Position numbers and translations under genes: made by a program. A DNA stretch of 64,000 nt from Agromyces sp. 3263 (GTDB taxonomy: Bacteria; Actinomycetota; Actinomycetes; Actinomycetales; Microbacteriaceae). The stretch's first letter is position 1, and every line of letters begins with the position of its first letter. Shown here one piece after another: positions 52,853 to 63,238 of the stretch. The DNA lies in contig NZ_JAVDUV010000002.1 in assembly GCF_031456545.1 (NCBI RefSeq), positions 992,001 to 1,056,000 of the forward strand. The letters run 5' to 3'. The notes beneath the pieces are model-generated. The model was not told the origin of the DNA. It made no database searches and saw only the letters and a program-made list of their open reading frames with translations.

Positions 52853-54472
52853 TTACTCGCTCTTGGTGACCTGGTAGTACAGCGGAACCGAGTTCCAGCC
52901 GAACTCCACGTTGTCGACCGACTCGCTCCACGCGCCGTTGACCGTGGAGTACCACAGCGGGATCGCGGGGAGGTCCTTGAAGAGGATCTCCTGCGCCTGC
53001 TGGAACTTCTCGTTCGCGGCGTCGAGGTCGGTGAGCGCGAGGCCCTCCTTGAGCAGGGCGTCGAACTCGGGGTTCGAGTAGTCACCGTCGTTCGAGCCGG
53101 CACCCGTCGCGTAGATCGGTCCGAGGAAGTTGAACAGGGCGGGGTAGTCGGCCTGCCAACCGGTGCGGAACGCGGTCTGGATGGTGCGGTCGGTGATCGC
53201 GGTGCGGACCTCGGCGAAGGTCGGGTACGGAGCGCCCGACGCGTCGATGCCGAGGTTGTTCTTCAGCTGGTTCGCCACAGCGTCGACCCAGGCCTGGTGG
53301 CCGCCGTCGGCGTTGTAGGCGATCTGGAAGGAGCCCTCCCACGGGGAGATCGCGTCGGCCTCGGCCCACAGCTTCTTCGCCTCGTCGGCGTCGAAGTCGA
53401 GCACCTCGGATCCGGGGATGTCCTCGGAGTAGCCGTCGATGACCGGCGAGGTGAAGTCGTGCGCCGGGGTGCGGGTGCCGGAGAAGATCACGTCGGTGAT
53501 CTCCTCGCGGTCGATCGCCTTCGAGATGGCGGCGCGACGGAGCTTGCCCTCCTCGCCACCGAAGTGGGCGAGACGGTCGGGGACGGTGAAGGACTGGAAG
53601 ATCGCCGCGGCCTGCGTGACCGAGCGGTCGCCGAACTCGTCCTGGAAGGTCGACAGCGCGCCGTCGGGGATGGCGTCGAGCACGTCGAGGTTGCCGCCCT
53701 GGAGGTCGGCGTAGGCCGCTTCCTGCGTGGCGTAGAAGACGATGTCGAGCCCGCCGTTGGCCGCCTTGCGGGGGCCGTCGTAGTCGGGGTTCACGACGAG
53801 GTCGATCTTCTCGTTGTGCTTCCAGGCGCCTTCGCCGTCGAGCATGTACGGGCCGTTGCCGACCGGGTTCTCACCGAAGGCTTCCATGTCCTCGAAGGCC
53901 GACTCGGGCAGCGGGTAGAACGCCGAGTAGCCGAGGCGCAGCGGGAAGTCCGACTCGGGCTGCTTGAGCTTGACCGTGAAGGTCGTGTCGTCGACGACCT
54001 CGAGGCCCGTGAGCTCCGAGTCCTCGTCGTAGCTGAAGCCCTCGATCGACTCGAAGAAGTAGCTCGAGAGCTGCTCGTTCGAGAGGAGTGCGCCGTAGTT
54101 CCAGGCGTCGACGAACGAGTTGGCCGTGACCGGCTCGCCGTTCGAGAACTTCTGGTCGGCCTTGAGCTTGATGGTGTAGTTCTGCGCGTCGTCGGTCTCG
54201 ATCGACTCGGCGACGTCGTTGACGGGAGCGCCCTTGGCGTCGTAGTAGATCAGGCCCGCGAAGATCGCGTCGAGGATCTTGCCACCACCGGTCTCGTTGG
54301 TGTTCGTCGGGACCAGCGGGTTCTGGGGCTCAGAACCGTTCGTGGTGACCACGGCGCTGGAGTCGCCGGCGCCGGCCGACGACGAGGCGTCACCGCTGGT
54401 GCAGCCCGAGAGCGTGAGCGCTCCCGCGGCCGCAAGAGCAATGGCGACAACGCCAAATCTCTTGATCTTCAA
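52853..54472 (-). CDS. Peptide ABC transporter substrate-binding lipoprotein (OppA/DppA, SBP family 5)
   Basis: 539 residues. Lipoprotein signal with lipobox LTLSGC (Cys24), then the SBP_bac_5 fold: GSEPQNPLVPTNTNETGGG, ENPVGNGPYML, and a late PAIPLWYSTVNGAW. It captures extracellular oligopeptides for the DppBC/ATPase system. The start is TTG 54472 (reading MKIKRFG); GGAGGAAC lies just upstream, and a longer frame from 54520 passes through that site. It is first in a four-gene operon. Confidence 0.92.
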   Translation of the reverse strand: MKIKRFGVVAIALAAAGALTLSGCTSGDASSSAGAGDSSAVVTTNGSEPQNPLVPTNTNETGGGKILDAIFAGLIYYDAKGAPVNDVAESIETDDAQNYTIKLKADQKFSNGEPVTANSFVDAWNYGALLSNEQLSSYFFESIEGFSYDEDSELTGLEVVDDTTFTVKLKQPESDFPLRLGYSAFYPLPESAFEDMEAFGENPVGNGPYMLDGEGAWKHNEKIDLVVNPDYDGPRKAANGGLDIVFYATQEAAYADLQGGNLDVLDAIPDGALSTFQDEFGDRSVTQAAAIFQSFTVPDRLAHFGGEEGKLRRAAISKAIDREEITDVIFSGTRTPAHDFTSPVIDGYSEDIPGSEVLDFDADEAKKLWAEADAISPWEGSFQIAYNADGGHQAWVDAVANQLKNNLGIDASGAPYPTFAEVRTAITDRTIQTAFRTGWQADYPALFNFLGPIYATGAGSNDGDYSNPEFDALLKEGLALTDLDAANEKFQQAQEILFKDLPAIPLWYSTVNGAWSESVDNVEFGWNSVPLYYQVTKSE

Positions 54473-54678
54473 TGTTCCTCCTGGTGAGATGTGCGTCGAC
54501 AGCACGACTTCTGGTCGCACTGGAGCGCTAGTAGATCGAGACTATGAAGCGGCTTGCACGGAAGCAAACCCAGAGGGAAACCGTTACCGACGCGCAATGT
54601 AGCGGGTGACACGAAGCCGTAAAACCGCGCGTGGGCGCATGATTCTTGCGTGCACGAGGCGCGTGCGAGGATTACCGC

Positions 54679-55437
54679 ATGTCCACTGCATGGCGCCTGC
54701 GGATCGAGGTCGTGATCGTCCTCGGGCTCTCGCTCGGTGCGTCCGCCGTCTACTCGATCGTGTCGCTCATCGCGAAGCTCACCGAGGAGCGCGCGCTCGG
54801 CGACCAGAGCGTCGCGCTCAACCCTTCGCGGTCCACGCGGGAGTGGCTCGACTTCACCTACCAGTTCCTCGACGTCTTCTTCGGGCTCTTCGCGGTGGCG
54901 CTCGTGCTCTACCTGCTGTGGCAGCCCGGCCGCAGCCCGTTCCGCCGCATCGGCCTCGACTTCACCCAGCCCGGCCGCGACGCGGCCTCCGGCGTGCTGC
55001 TGGTACTCGTGATCGGCGTGCCCGGGCTGGCGCTGTACGCGCTCGGGCGGGCGCTCGGCCTCACCGTCGCGGTGCAGGCGTCACCGGCCGACTGGCTCTG
55101 GTGGACGGTGCCCATCCTCGTGTTCCGCGCGCTCGAGGCGGCGCTGACCGAGGAGGTCATCGTCGTCGGCTACCTCTTCACGCGCTTCGCGGAGCTCGGC
55201 GTGGGACGGTGGGCGACCATCCTCTCGAGCGCGGTGCTGCGCGGGAGCTACCACCTCTACCAGGGCTTCGGCCCGTTCGTGGGCAACGTCGCGATGGGCA
55301 TCGTGTTCGGCTGGTGCTACGCACGGTGGGGTCGCACGATGCCGCTCGTGATCGCGCACTGGATCATCGACATCGTGTCGTTCGTGGGCTATCCCCTGGC
55401 CGTCGGCTGGTGGCCGGGGCTCTTCGCCGCCGCCTGA
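54679..55437 (+). CDS. CPBP family membrane protein (putative CAAX-type intramembrane protease)
   Basis: 252 residues, about seven helices. Motif 1 reads LTEEVIVVGYLF, motif 2 RGSYHLYQGF and motif 3 IAHWIIDIVSF. The two glutamates and two histidines of the Rce1-like site are present, but the Arg of EExxxR is Val. Proteolysis is possible, but such proteins may also act in immunity or maturation. ATG 54679 has GAGGAT just upstream, either ribosome binding site or variant -10 box. The 3' end overlaps the converging gene by 49 nt. Confidence 0.82.
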   Translation: MSTAWRLRIEVVIVLGLSLGASAVYSIVSLIAKLTEERALGDQSVALNPSRSTREWLDFTYQFLDVFFGLFAVALVLYLLWQPGRSPFRRIGLDFTQPGRDAASGVLLVLVIGVPGLALYALGRALGLTVAVQASPADWLWWTVPILVFRALEAALTEEVIVVGYLFTRFAELGVGRWATILSSAVLRGSYHLYQGFGPFVGNVAMGIVFGWCYARWGRTMPLVIAHWIIDIVSFVGYPLAVGWWPGLFAAA

Positions 55438-55844
55438 GCCCTGACCGGCGCGTCGGTCGACGGATGCCGCGTGCGCGGCGCCTGCGGCACGTGCTCGCTG
55501 CGGGCGAGGGCGACGACGGTGGCCGGCATCGGCGGGAGCGTCTCCTCGGGGACCTCGACGCGGAGGTCGGAGTCGGTCGCCCGCACCCGGGCCATGTCGT
55601 GCCAGCTCTTCCGGCTCGGCGTGCACACGGCGCCGAAGCCCTCGTCGCCGAAGACCGTGCCGCTGGCGAAGTCGGTGATCGACTGCGCACGGCGGAGCGC
55701 GGCCGCCGTGCCCGGATCTCGGCGTTCGAGGAGCCCCGCGCGTTGCTCGAGCCCGAGCCCGCGCCCGGCGAGGACCGACGTGCCGACGAACAGGCCGATG
55801 AAGCCGGCCGTGGCGAGCACTGCGAGGAGATCGGCGGAGACCAT
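55389..55844 (-). CDS. Hypothetical bitopic membrane protein
   Basis: 151 residues from ATG 55844 (AGGGGG upstream; GTG 55850 is an alternative). An N-terminal membrane helix at about 3-24 is followed by a polar region (RRAQSITDFASGTVFGDEGFGAV) and a low-complexity Pro/Arg/Ala tail. Not recognised. The tail overlaps the CPBP gene, so its distal part may not be conserved. Confidence 0.6.
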   Translation of the reverse strand: MVSADLLAVLATAGFIGLFVGTSVLAGRGLGLEQRAGLLERRDPGTAAALRRAQSITDFASGTVFGDEGFGAVCTPSRKSWHDMARVRATDSDLRVEVPEETLPPMPATVVALARSEHVPQAPRTRHPSTDAPVRAQAAAKSPGHQPTARG

Positions 55845-55981
55845 GCGCACCCCCTAGACGAGAGAACCTCAGTGTACTCCCGGGGTGCGACATCGGGACC
55901 GCCCGGATCCGGCGGATCGAGGCCGCCGGGACCATGGGTTCGTCGCGGTCGATCGACGATCGCGCGGATGGGAACGGGACG

Positions 55982-56173
55982 ATGAGCCTCGCACACGCGT
56001 TCGCCACGGCGGGCCTCGCCGCACGCCGCACCGATCGGCGCACCGCCGCCACGGAGGCGGAGGTACGAGCGGCCGAGCGGCGCGTGATCGAGCGCCGCAC
56101 GGGCCTCGTCGCGGCATCCGCGGGCCGGACGTACGCGCAGCGCGGGCGTCACGCCGCACCGCGCCCCGCGTAG
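55982..56173 (+). CDS. Hypothetical small Arg/Ala-rich protein
   Basis: 63 residues, basic (AARRTDRRTAATEAEVRAAERRVIERR) and probably helical. Third-position GC is high, as in real genes here, and it fills an otherwise empty 410-bp gap, but the ribosome binding site (GGGAACGGG) is weak and I know no family. It could be spurious. The rest of the gap holds nothing I can identify. Confidence 0.4.
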   Translation: MSLAHAFATAGLAARRTDRRTAATEAEVRAAERRVIERRTGLVAASAGRTYAQRGRHAAPRPA

Positions 56174-56254
56174 CCGCGACCGCAGTACGCGGTCGCGAGC
56201 CGTCCGCCATGACCCGCGTCGCGCGCTTCGCGCACGAGGTGCGGCGGCGAACGG

Positions 56255-56971
56255 TCACCCCTCGCCGGGCTCCGCCGTGAGGAGCACGCGCGCGCTCTCG
56301 ACGCCGCGGATCTCGAGCGACGAGATGTCCTCGACGTCGACCGCCGTGGCCGCCTGGAGCCGCGCGGTGGCGCCGGGCATCGCGCGCCAGCTCGACACCT
56401 GGGTGCGATTGCCGTCGCGGTCCACCACCACGAGGGCGTACGGCCATCCGCCCTCGGGCGCGTCCGCGGCCTCCGACCCATCGGTCTCGTAGGTGCAGTC
56501 GAGGGCGATGCGCGTGCCCCACTCGACCGGGGTGAGCACCGCGGTCGCGGTCACCGGCACGTCGGCGACGGCGTCGAACGCGACCGTCTGCCCGCCGGGC
56601 GCCGGGCGGCTGAAGGCGAGCGGGACGAACAGCGCGGCCAGCACCACGACGGCGGCGACGGCGACGGTCGCGACAGCCCAGCCACGGCGACGGCGACGGA
56701 TGCCGCGGCGGCGCGCTTCGAGCCGAACGGCGTCGAGCAGCTCGGGCTTGGGCGCGGCCGCGGGCGGCGCCTCGGCGTCGAGCAGTGCCGTCGCACGCTC
56801 GGGCGTCAGTCGGGAGAGGAGACCGGGCATGGGTGCGAGCTCGGCGACCGACCGCAGGCATGCGTCGCACGACTCGAGGTGACCCTCGTACTCGCGGCGC
56901 TCGGCCGGCGACAGCGCGCCCAGCACGTACGCCGCATCCCAGTCGGCGTAGCGCTCGTGTTCGGCGTTCAT
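56255..56971 (-). CDS. Zinc-binding anti-sigma factor (RskA/RslA type)
   Basis: 238 residues. N-terminal zf-HC2 anti-sigma domain with the ZAS motif HLESCDAC at about 32-39, a linker, one membrane helix near 100-120, then an extracytoplasmic RskA-like beta domain (VEWGTRIALDCTYE). It should hold the co-encoded ECF sigma factor inactive at the membrane until an external or redox signal. ATG 56971 overlaps the sigma stop (ATGA). Confidence 0.9.
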   Translation of the reverse strand: MNAEHERYADWDAAYVLGALSPAERREYEGHLESCDACLRSVAELAPMPGLLSRLTPERATALLDAEAPPAAAPKPELLDAVRLEARRRGIRRRRRGWAVATVAVAAVVVLAALFVPLAFSRPAPGGQTVAFDAVADVPVTATAVLTPVEWGTRIALDCTYETDGSEAADAPEGGWPYALVVVDRDGNRTQVSSWRAMPGATARLQAATAVDVEDISSLEIRGVESARVLLTAEPGEG

Positions 56972-57474
56972 CGCGTCACCCCCTTCTCCTGGAGCGCCAG
57001 GCGGAGCGCACGCAGCCCGTAGTGCAGCCGCGACTTCACGGTCCCCTCGGGGATCGAGAGCCGCCTCGCCACCTCGGCGATGCTGCATCCGCCGTAGTAG
57101 GCGTGCACGATGACCGCGCGGTGCTCGAGGTCGAGGCCCGCGAGCGCCTCCTCGACCAGCAGGCTCTCGAACAGCGCGTCGGTGCCGTCGCCGAGCCCGC
57201 GCTCGGGCGTCTCGGCGACGCCGACCTCATGCCGCCTCCGGGCGCTGCGCGCCTCGTCGATCACGAGGTTGCGGGCGACGGTGAACATCCACGCCCGCGT
57301 CGAGGCGGGCTCCTGCGCGAGGATGCGCGGGCTCCGCCACGCCCGCAGCAGGGTCTCCTGCACGATGTCGTCGGCTCCGGCGGCGTCGCCCGTGAGGTGC
57401 ACCACGTAGCGCCAGATCGACGGCGCGTGGGCGTCGTAGAGCGCGACCAGCCTGCGGTCGTCCTCCAGCGGCAT
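56968..57474 (-). CDS. ECF RNA polymerase sigma factor (SigL-like)
   Basis: 168 residues. Region 2 is VALYDAHAPSIWRYVVHLTGD...DIVQETLLRAWR and region 4 is LDLEHRAVIVHAYYGGCSIAEVARRLSIPEGTVKSRLHYGLRAL. No extra domains. It is coupled to a membrane zinc anti-sigma factor, as in SigL-RslA systems. Upstream lies TGAACC-N16-CGTGGT (57493-57520), matching a SigL-type promoter and suggesting autoregulation. ATG 57474 follows AGGAGG. Confidence 0.92.
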   Translation of the reverse strand: MPLEDDRRLVALYDAHAPSIWRYVVHLTGDAAGADDIVQETLLRAWRSPRILAQEPASTRAWMFTVARNLVIDEARSARRRHEVGVAETPERGLGDGTDALFESLLVEEALAGLDLEHRAVIVHAYYGGCSIAEVARRLSIPEGTVKSRLHYGLRALRLALQEKGVTR

Positions 57475-57492
57475 CCGTCACCTCCTGCCGTG

Positions 57493-57520
57493 ACCACGAG
57501 ACCGCGGCGGGTTCGGTTCA
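57493..57520 (-). promoter_or_regulatory. ECF-type autoregulatory promoter
   Basis: On the minus strand, -35 TGAACC (57515-57520) and -10 CGTGGT (57493-57498) are separated by exactly 16 nt, close to the mycobacterial SigL consensus TGAACC...CGT. AGGAGG and the sigma ATG follow within 20 nt. No TANNNT box is present here. Confidence 0.65.
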
Positions 57521-57543
57521 CTCGCGCGGGCAGGTGACCGATG

Positions 57544-60435
<2,892 letters not shown>

Positions 60436-60449
60436 CGCTGGGTGGATCC

Positions 60450-60821
60450 TTACTCGCCGACGAGGGCGCGGTACTCGGCGTGGCTGAGGAGCTTGGGGAG
60501 GGTGCCGGCGGTGACCTTGATGAGCCACCCCTCGCCGAACGGGTCGCTGTTCACGAGCTCGGGCGCGTCGATGACGGCCTGGTTCGCCTCGACGACCTCG
60601 CCGTCGACGGGGGCGAACAGCTCGCCGACCGACTTCGTCGACTCGATCTCGCCGACGACCTTGCCGGAGGTGATCGCGGTGCCCGCGGCCGGCAGGTCGA
60701 CGTAGACGACGTCGCCCAGCTTCTCGGCGGCGTAGTCGGTGATGCCGATCGTGAGCGTGTCGCCCTCGACGAGCACCCACTCGTGCTCTTCGGTGTACTG
60801 GAGTTCGGTCTGGTCGGTCAT
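60450..60821 (-). CDS. gcvH: Glycine cleavage system H protein
   Basis: 123 residues. The lipoyl-accepting lysine is K63 in [12 protein letters not shown]-terminal YTEEHEWV and [16 protein letters not shown] are typical. It shuttles the aminomethyl intermediate among P, T and L proteins. ATG 60821 follows GAGGAGAA. Gap of 80 nt from gcvT. Confidence 0.95.
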   Translation of the reverse strand: MTDQTELQYTEEHEWVLVEGDTLTIGITDYAAEKLGDVVYVDLPAAGTAITSGKVVGEIESTKSVGELFAPVDGEVVEANQAVIDAPELVNSDPFGEGWLIKVTAGTLPKLLSHAEYRALVGE

Positions 60822-60901
60822 GGGATTCTCCTCGCGGTGGCGGTGCGGTGGCGGTGCGGCTGGTGCTGGTGGTCGGGGGCGCGGCGTCGGTCGGCGGCCG
60901 C

Positions 60902-62092
60902 TCAGGCCTGGCGCTTGTAGAAGGGCAGGGCGACGACGGATGCCGCGACCCGCGTTCCGCGCACATCGACGAAGAGCTCGCGGCCGGGCTCGGCGGCCTC
61001 GGGCGCGACGAACGCCATGGCGACGGGGTGGCCGAGCGTCGGCGACAGGGCGCCGCTCGTCACGACGCCGACGCGCGTGGCCTCCTCGCCCGCACCGTCG
61101 TAGACCTCGTAGTCGGCGCGGGCCGCACGGCGGCCTTCGGCGGCCAGGCCGACCAGCACGGGGGCATCCGTCGCCGGGCCCTGCTCGATGGCGGTGCGAC
61201 CGACGAAGTCGCCCTCCTTCGTGAGCGCGACCACGCGGCCGAGGCCGGCCTGCACCGGCAGGATGTCGCGGCCGAGCTCGTGGCCGTAGAGCGGCATGCC
61301 CGCCTCGAGGCGCAGGGTGTCGCGGCTCGCGAGTCCGCACGGCACCACGCGGGGGCCGCCGGTCTCGCGGAGGGCGTCCCAGAGGCGTGCGGCCACGTCG
61401 GGGGCGACGTACAGCTCGAAGCCGTCCTCGCCGGTGTAACCGGTGCGTGCGACGAGCACCGGCTGGCCCTCGTACTCGGCGGCGATCGCCCGGTAGTACT
61501 TGAGGTTCGCGAGCGCGGTGACGAAGTCCTCCTCGTCGTTGCCGGGACCCTGCATGCCGAAGCCCGGCGTCTGCTGCAGCACCTCGAGCGCGTCGGGACC
61601 CTGCAGGGCGATGAGCGCGATGTCGTCGCTCTCGTCGAACACCTCGGTGTCGAACGGCGAGGTGCGGTCGCGCAGCTCCTCGGCGACGACCTCGCGATTC
61701 GACGCGTTCGCGACCACCATGTAGCGGTCCTCGCCGGTGCGGTAGACGACGAGGTCGTCGATGACGCCCCCGTCGCGGTCGAGCAGGAGGGAGTACTTCG
61801 CCTGGCCCAGCGCGATCGCCGAGAGCTTGCCGGCGAGGGCGTAGTCGAGCGACTCGGCGGCCTCGGGGCCGACCACGATGATCTCGCCCATGTGCGACAG
61901 GTCGAAGAGGCCGGCATGCTCGCGCACGGCGTGGTGCTCGGCGAGGTCGCTGGAGTAGCGCACCGGCATCTGCCACCCGGCGAAGTCGGTGAAGCTCGCG
62001 CCCGCGGCGCGGTGCACCTCGTCGAGGGGGCTCCGGCGTTCGGTGGCACCGGTGTCGGTGGTGCCGGTGTCGGTCGTTCCGGGGTCGGTCAC
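60902..62092 (-). CDS. gcvT: Glycine cleavage system T protein (aminomethyltransferase)
   Basis: 396 residues. GcvT fold with [32 protein letters not shown] and [16 protein letters not shown], including the folate-contacting residues. The first 18 residues are a short TTDTG repeat encoded by a GC-rich duplication, probably non-functional. GTG 62092 follows GGAGAA. First gene after the glycine riboswitch. Confidence 0.94.
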   Translation of the reverse strand: MTDPGTTDTGTTDTGATERRSPLDEVHRAAGASFTDFAGWQMPVRYSSDLAEHHAVREHAGLFDLSHMGEIIVVGPEAAESLDYALAGKLSAIALGQAKYSLLLDRDGGVIDDLVVYRTGEDRYMVVANASNREVVAEELRDRTSPFDTEVFDESDDIALIALQGPDALEVLQQTPGFGMQGPGNDEEDFVTALANLKYYRAIAAEYEGQPVLVARTGYTGEDGFELYVAPDVAARLWDALRETGGPRVVPCGLASRDTLRLEAGMPLYGHELGRDILPVQAGLGRVVALTKEGDFVGRTAIEQGPATDAPVLVGLAAEGRRAARADYEVYDGAGEEATRVGVVTSGALSPTLGHPVAMAFVAPEAAEPGRELFVDVRGTRVAASVVALPFYKRQA

Positions 62093-62137
62093 GAGTTCTC
62101 CAGAGTCGCGTGGGCGGTCGGCGGATGCCGCTTGAGA

Positions 62138-62342
62138 ACTCCCCCTCTGTCATGGGCCTGAGAGCTTCGCGTCGCACCCGTGGGGCGCTCGGCTTTCACC
62201 GTCGGCGGGAGGCCGCGGTCGCGGCATCCACTTTTCAGAGCGGCCTTGTCATCGCGGTATGTGCGACCTGAGAGATTGGCGGGGAGGCTTGCTCCTTCGG
62301 TGCCGGTCAGTGCTGGTGGGCGCTGCCCGGCTCTCCCGCGAT
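62138..62342 (-). promoter_or_regulatory. Tandem glycine riboswitch upstream of gcvTHP
   Basis: Read on the minus strand, aptamer 1 (about 62342-62255) has GCGGGAGAGCC, ACCGAAGGAGCAAGCC and AATCTCTCAGG. Aptamer 2 (about 62245-62138) has GACGGTGAAAGCCGAG and GCTCTCAGGCCCATGACAGA. These are the conserved elements of the glycine riboswitch, in the classic two-aptamer arrangement. It should activate gcv expression when glycine is abundant. The boundaries are approximate. Most of the 417-bp gene-free stretch 62093-62509 is this element. Confidence 0.9.
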
Positions 62343-62374
62343 GCGTCGATGGCCCGGTGTGAGGTTGTACGCCG

Positions 62375-62380
62375 ATCCTA
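62375..62380 (-). promoter_or_regulatory. -10 box TAGGAT for the gcv operon
   Basis: Minus-strand TAGGAT about 35 nt upstream of the first aptamer places transcription start near 62367, so the transcript would contain the whole riboswitch. Confidence 0.5.
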
Positions 62381-62439
62381 ACCCACCAGCTCGCCGATGC
62401 CGGTCTCCCGACGTCACGCGATTGGCGTTCGTGTCATCG

Positions 62440-62484
62440 TGACTGTAAGCTGATCCCAGCACTTCGGGTCACACTGACTCTAAG
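62440..62484 (+). repeat. Direct repeat TGACTnTAAG upstream of nrtR
   Basis: TGACTGTAAG at 62440-62449 and TGACTCTAAG at 62475-62484, 35 bp apart, in the promoter region of nrtR-nadA. They could be operator half-sites for NrtR or another NAD regulator; each also contains a -10-like TAAG. Evidence is pattern only. Confidence 0.4.
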
Positions 62485-62509
62485 GCGTCCGATCGAGAGG
62501 GGGCAGCGG

Positions 62510-63238
62510 ATGTCGCAGCAGCACGATCGCGGCGCGCAGGCACGGCTCGCCGTCTCGACGGTCATCTTCGCCCTGAGCCCCGACGCCGGCGCGGCCTCGC
62601 CGAGCCTCCGCATCCCGCTCGTGCGACGCCTCCGCGAACCCGGTGCGGGTCGCTGGGCGCTCCCCGGCGGCTGGCTCCCCGTCGACGAGGCGCTCGACGA
62701 GGCGGCCGCGCGCACGCTCGGCGAGACCACCGGGCTGGCCCCGCGCTACCTCGAGCAGCTGTACACGTTCGGCGCGCCCGACCGCTCCCCCGACGAGCGG
62801 GTGGTGTCGGTCGTGTACTGGGCGCTCGTGCACTCCGACGAGGTCGAGCGCGCCGTCTCCGACGAGAACGTGCAGTGGTTCGACGAGGACGCGCTGCCCG
62901 ACCTCGCGTTCGATCACCGCCAGATCATCGACTACGCGCTCTGGCGGCTGCGCACCAAGCTGCAGTACTCCCGCATCGCGCACGCGCTGCTCGGCGACAC
63001 CTTCACCATGGCCGAGTTGCGGGGCGTGCACGAGGCCGTGCTGCGCCGCCGACTCGACCCGGCGAACTTCCGCCGCACCATGGAGGCCTCAGGCACGCTC
63101 GTGGACACGGGCCGACGCCTCGCGGGCACGCCGCATCGCCCGCCCGCTTTGTACCGCTTCGACACGGGCGCCGGCCCCGCGGCATCCGTCCCCCCGGCCA
63201 TCACCGCACCACCCGCACTGCAGAGGACGAACCCATGA
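62510..63238 (+). CDS. nrtR: NrtR-type transcriptional regulator (Nudix fold plus winged helix)
   Basis: 242 residues. The N-terminal Nudix fold (about 12-140) carries a box (GGWLPVDEALDEAAARTLGE) with R68-T69-L70-G71-E72-T73 where active enzymes have REUxEE, so two catalytic glutamates are replaced by Thr. The C-terminal part (about 150-230: YSRIAHALLGDTFTMAELRGVHEAVL, LDPANFRRTME) is the NrtR winged helix. It should sense ADP-ribose or a related NAD metabolite and repress NAD synthesis genes; nadA overlaps its stop by 4 nt (ATGA). ATG 62510 follows GAGAGGGGG. Confidence 0.87.
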   Translation: MSQQHDRGAQARLAVSTVIFALSPDAGAASPSLRIPLVRRLREPGAGRWALPGGWLPVDEALDEAAARTLGETTGLAPRYLEQLYTFGAPDRSPDERVVSVVYWALVHSDEVERAVSDENVQWFDEDALPDLAFDHRQIIDYALWRLRTKLQYSRIAHALLGDTFTMAELRGVHEAVLRRRLDPANFRRTMEASGTLVDTGRRLAGTPHRPPALYRFDTGAGPAASVPPAITAPPALQRTNP

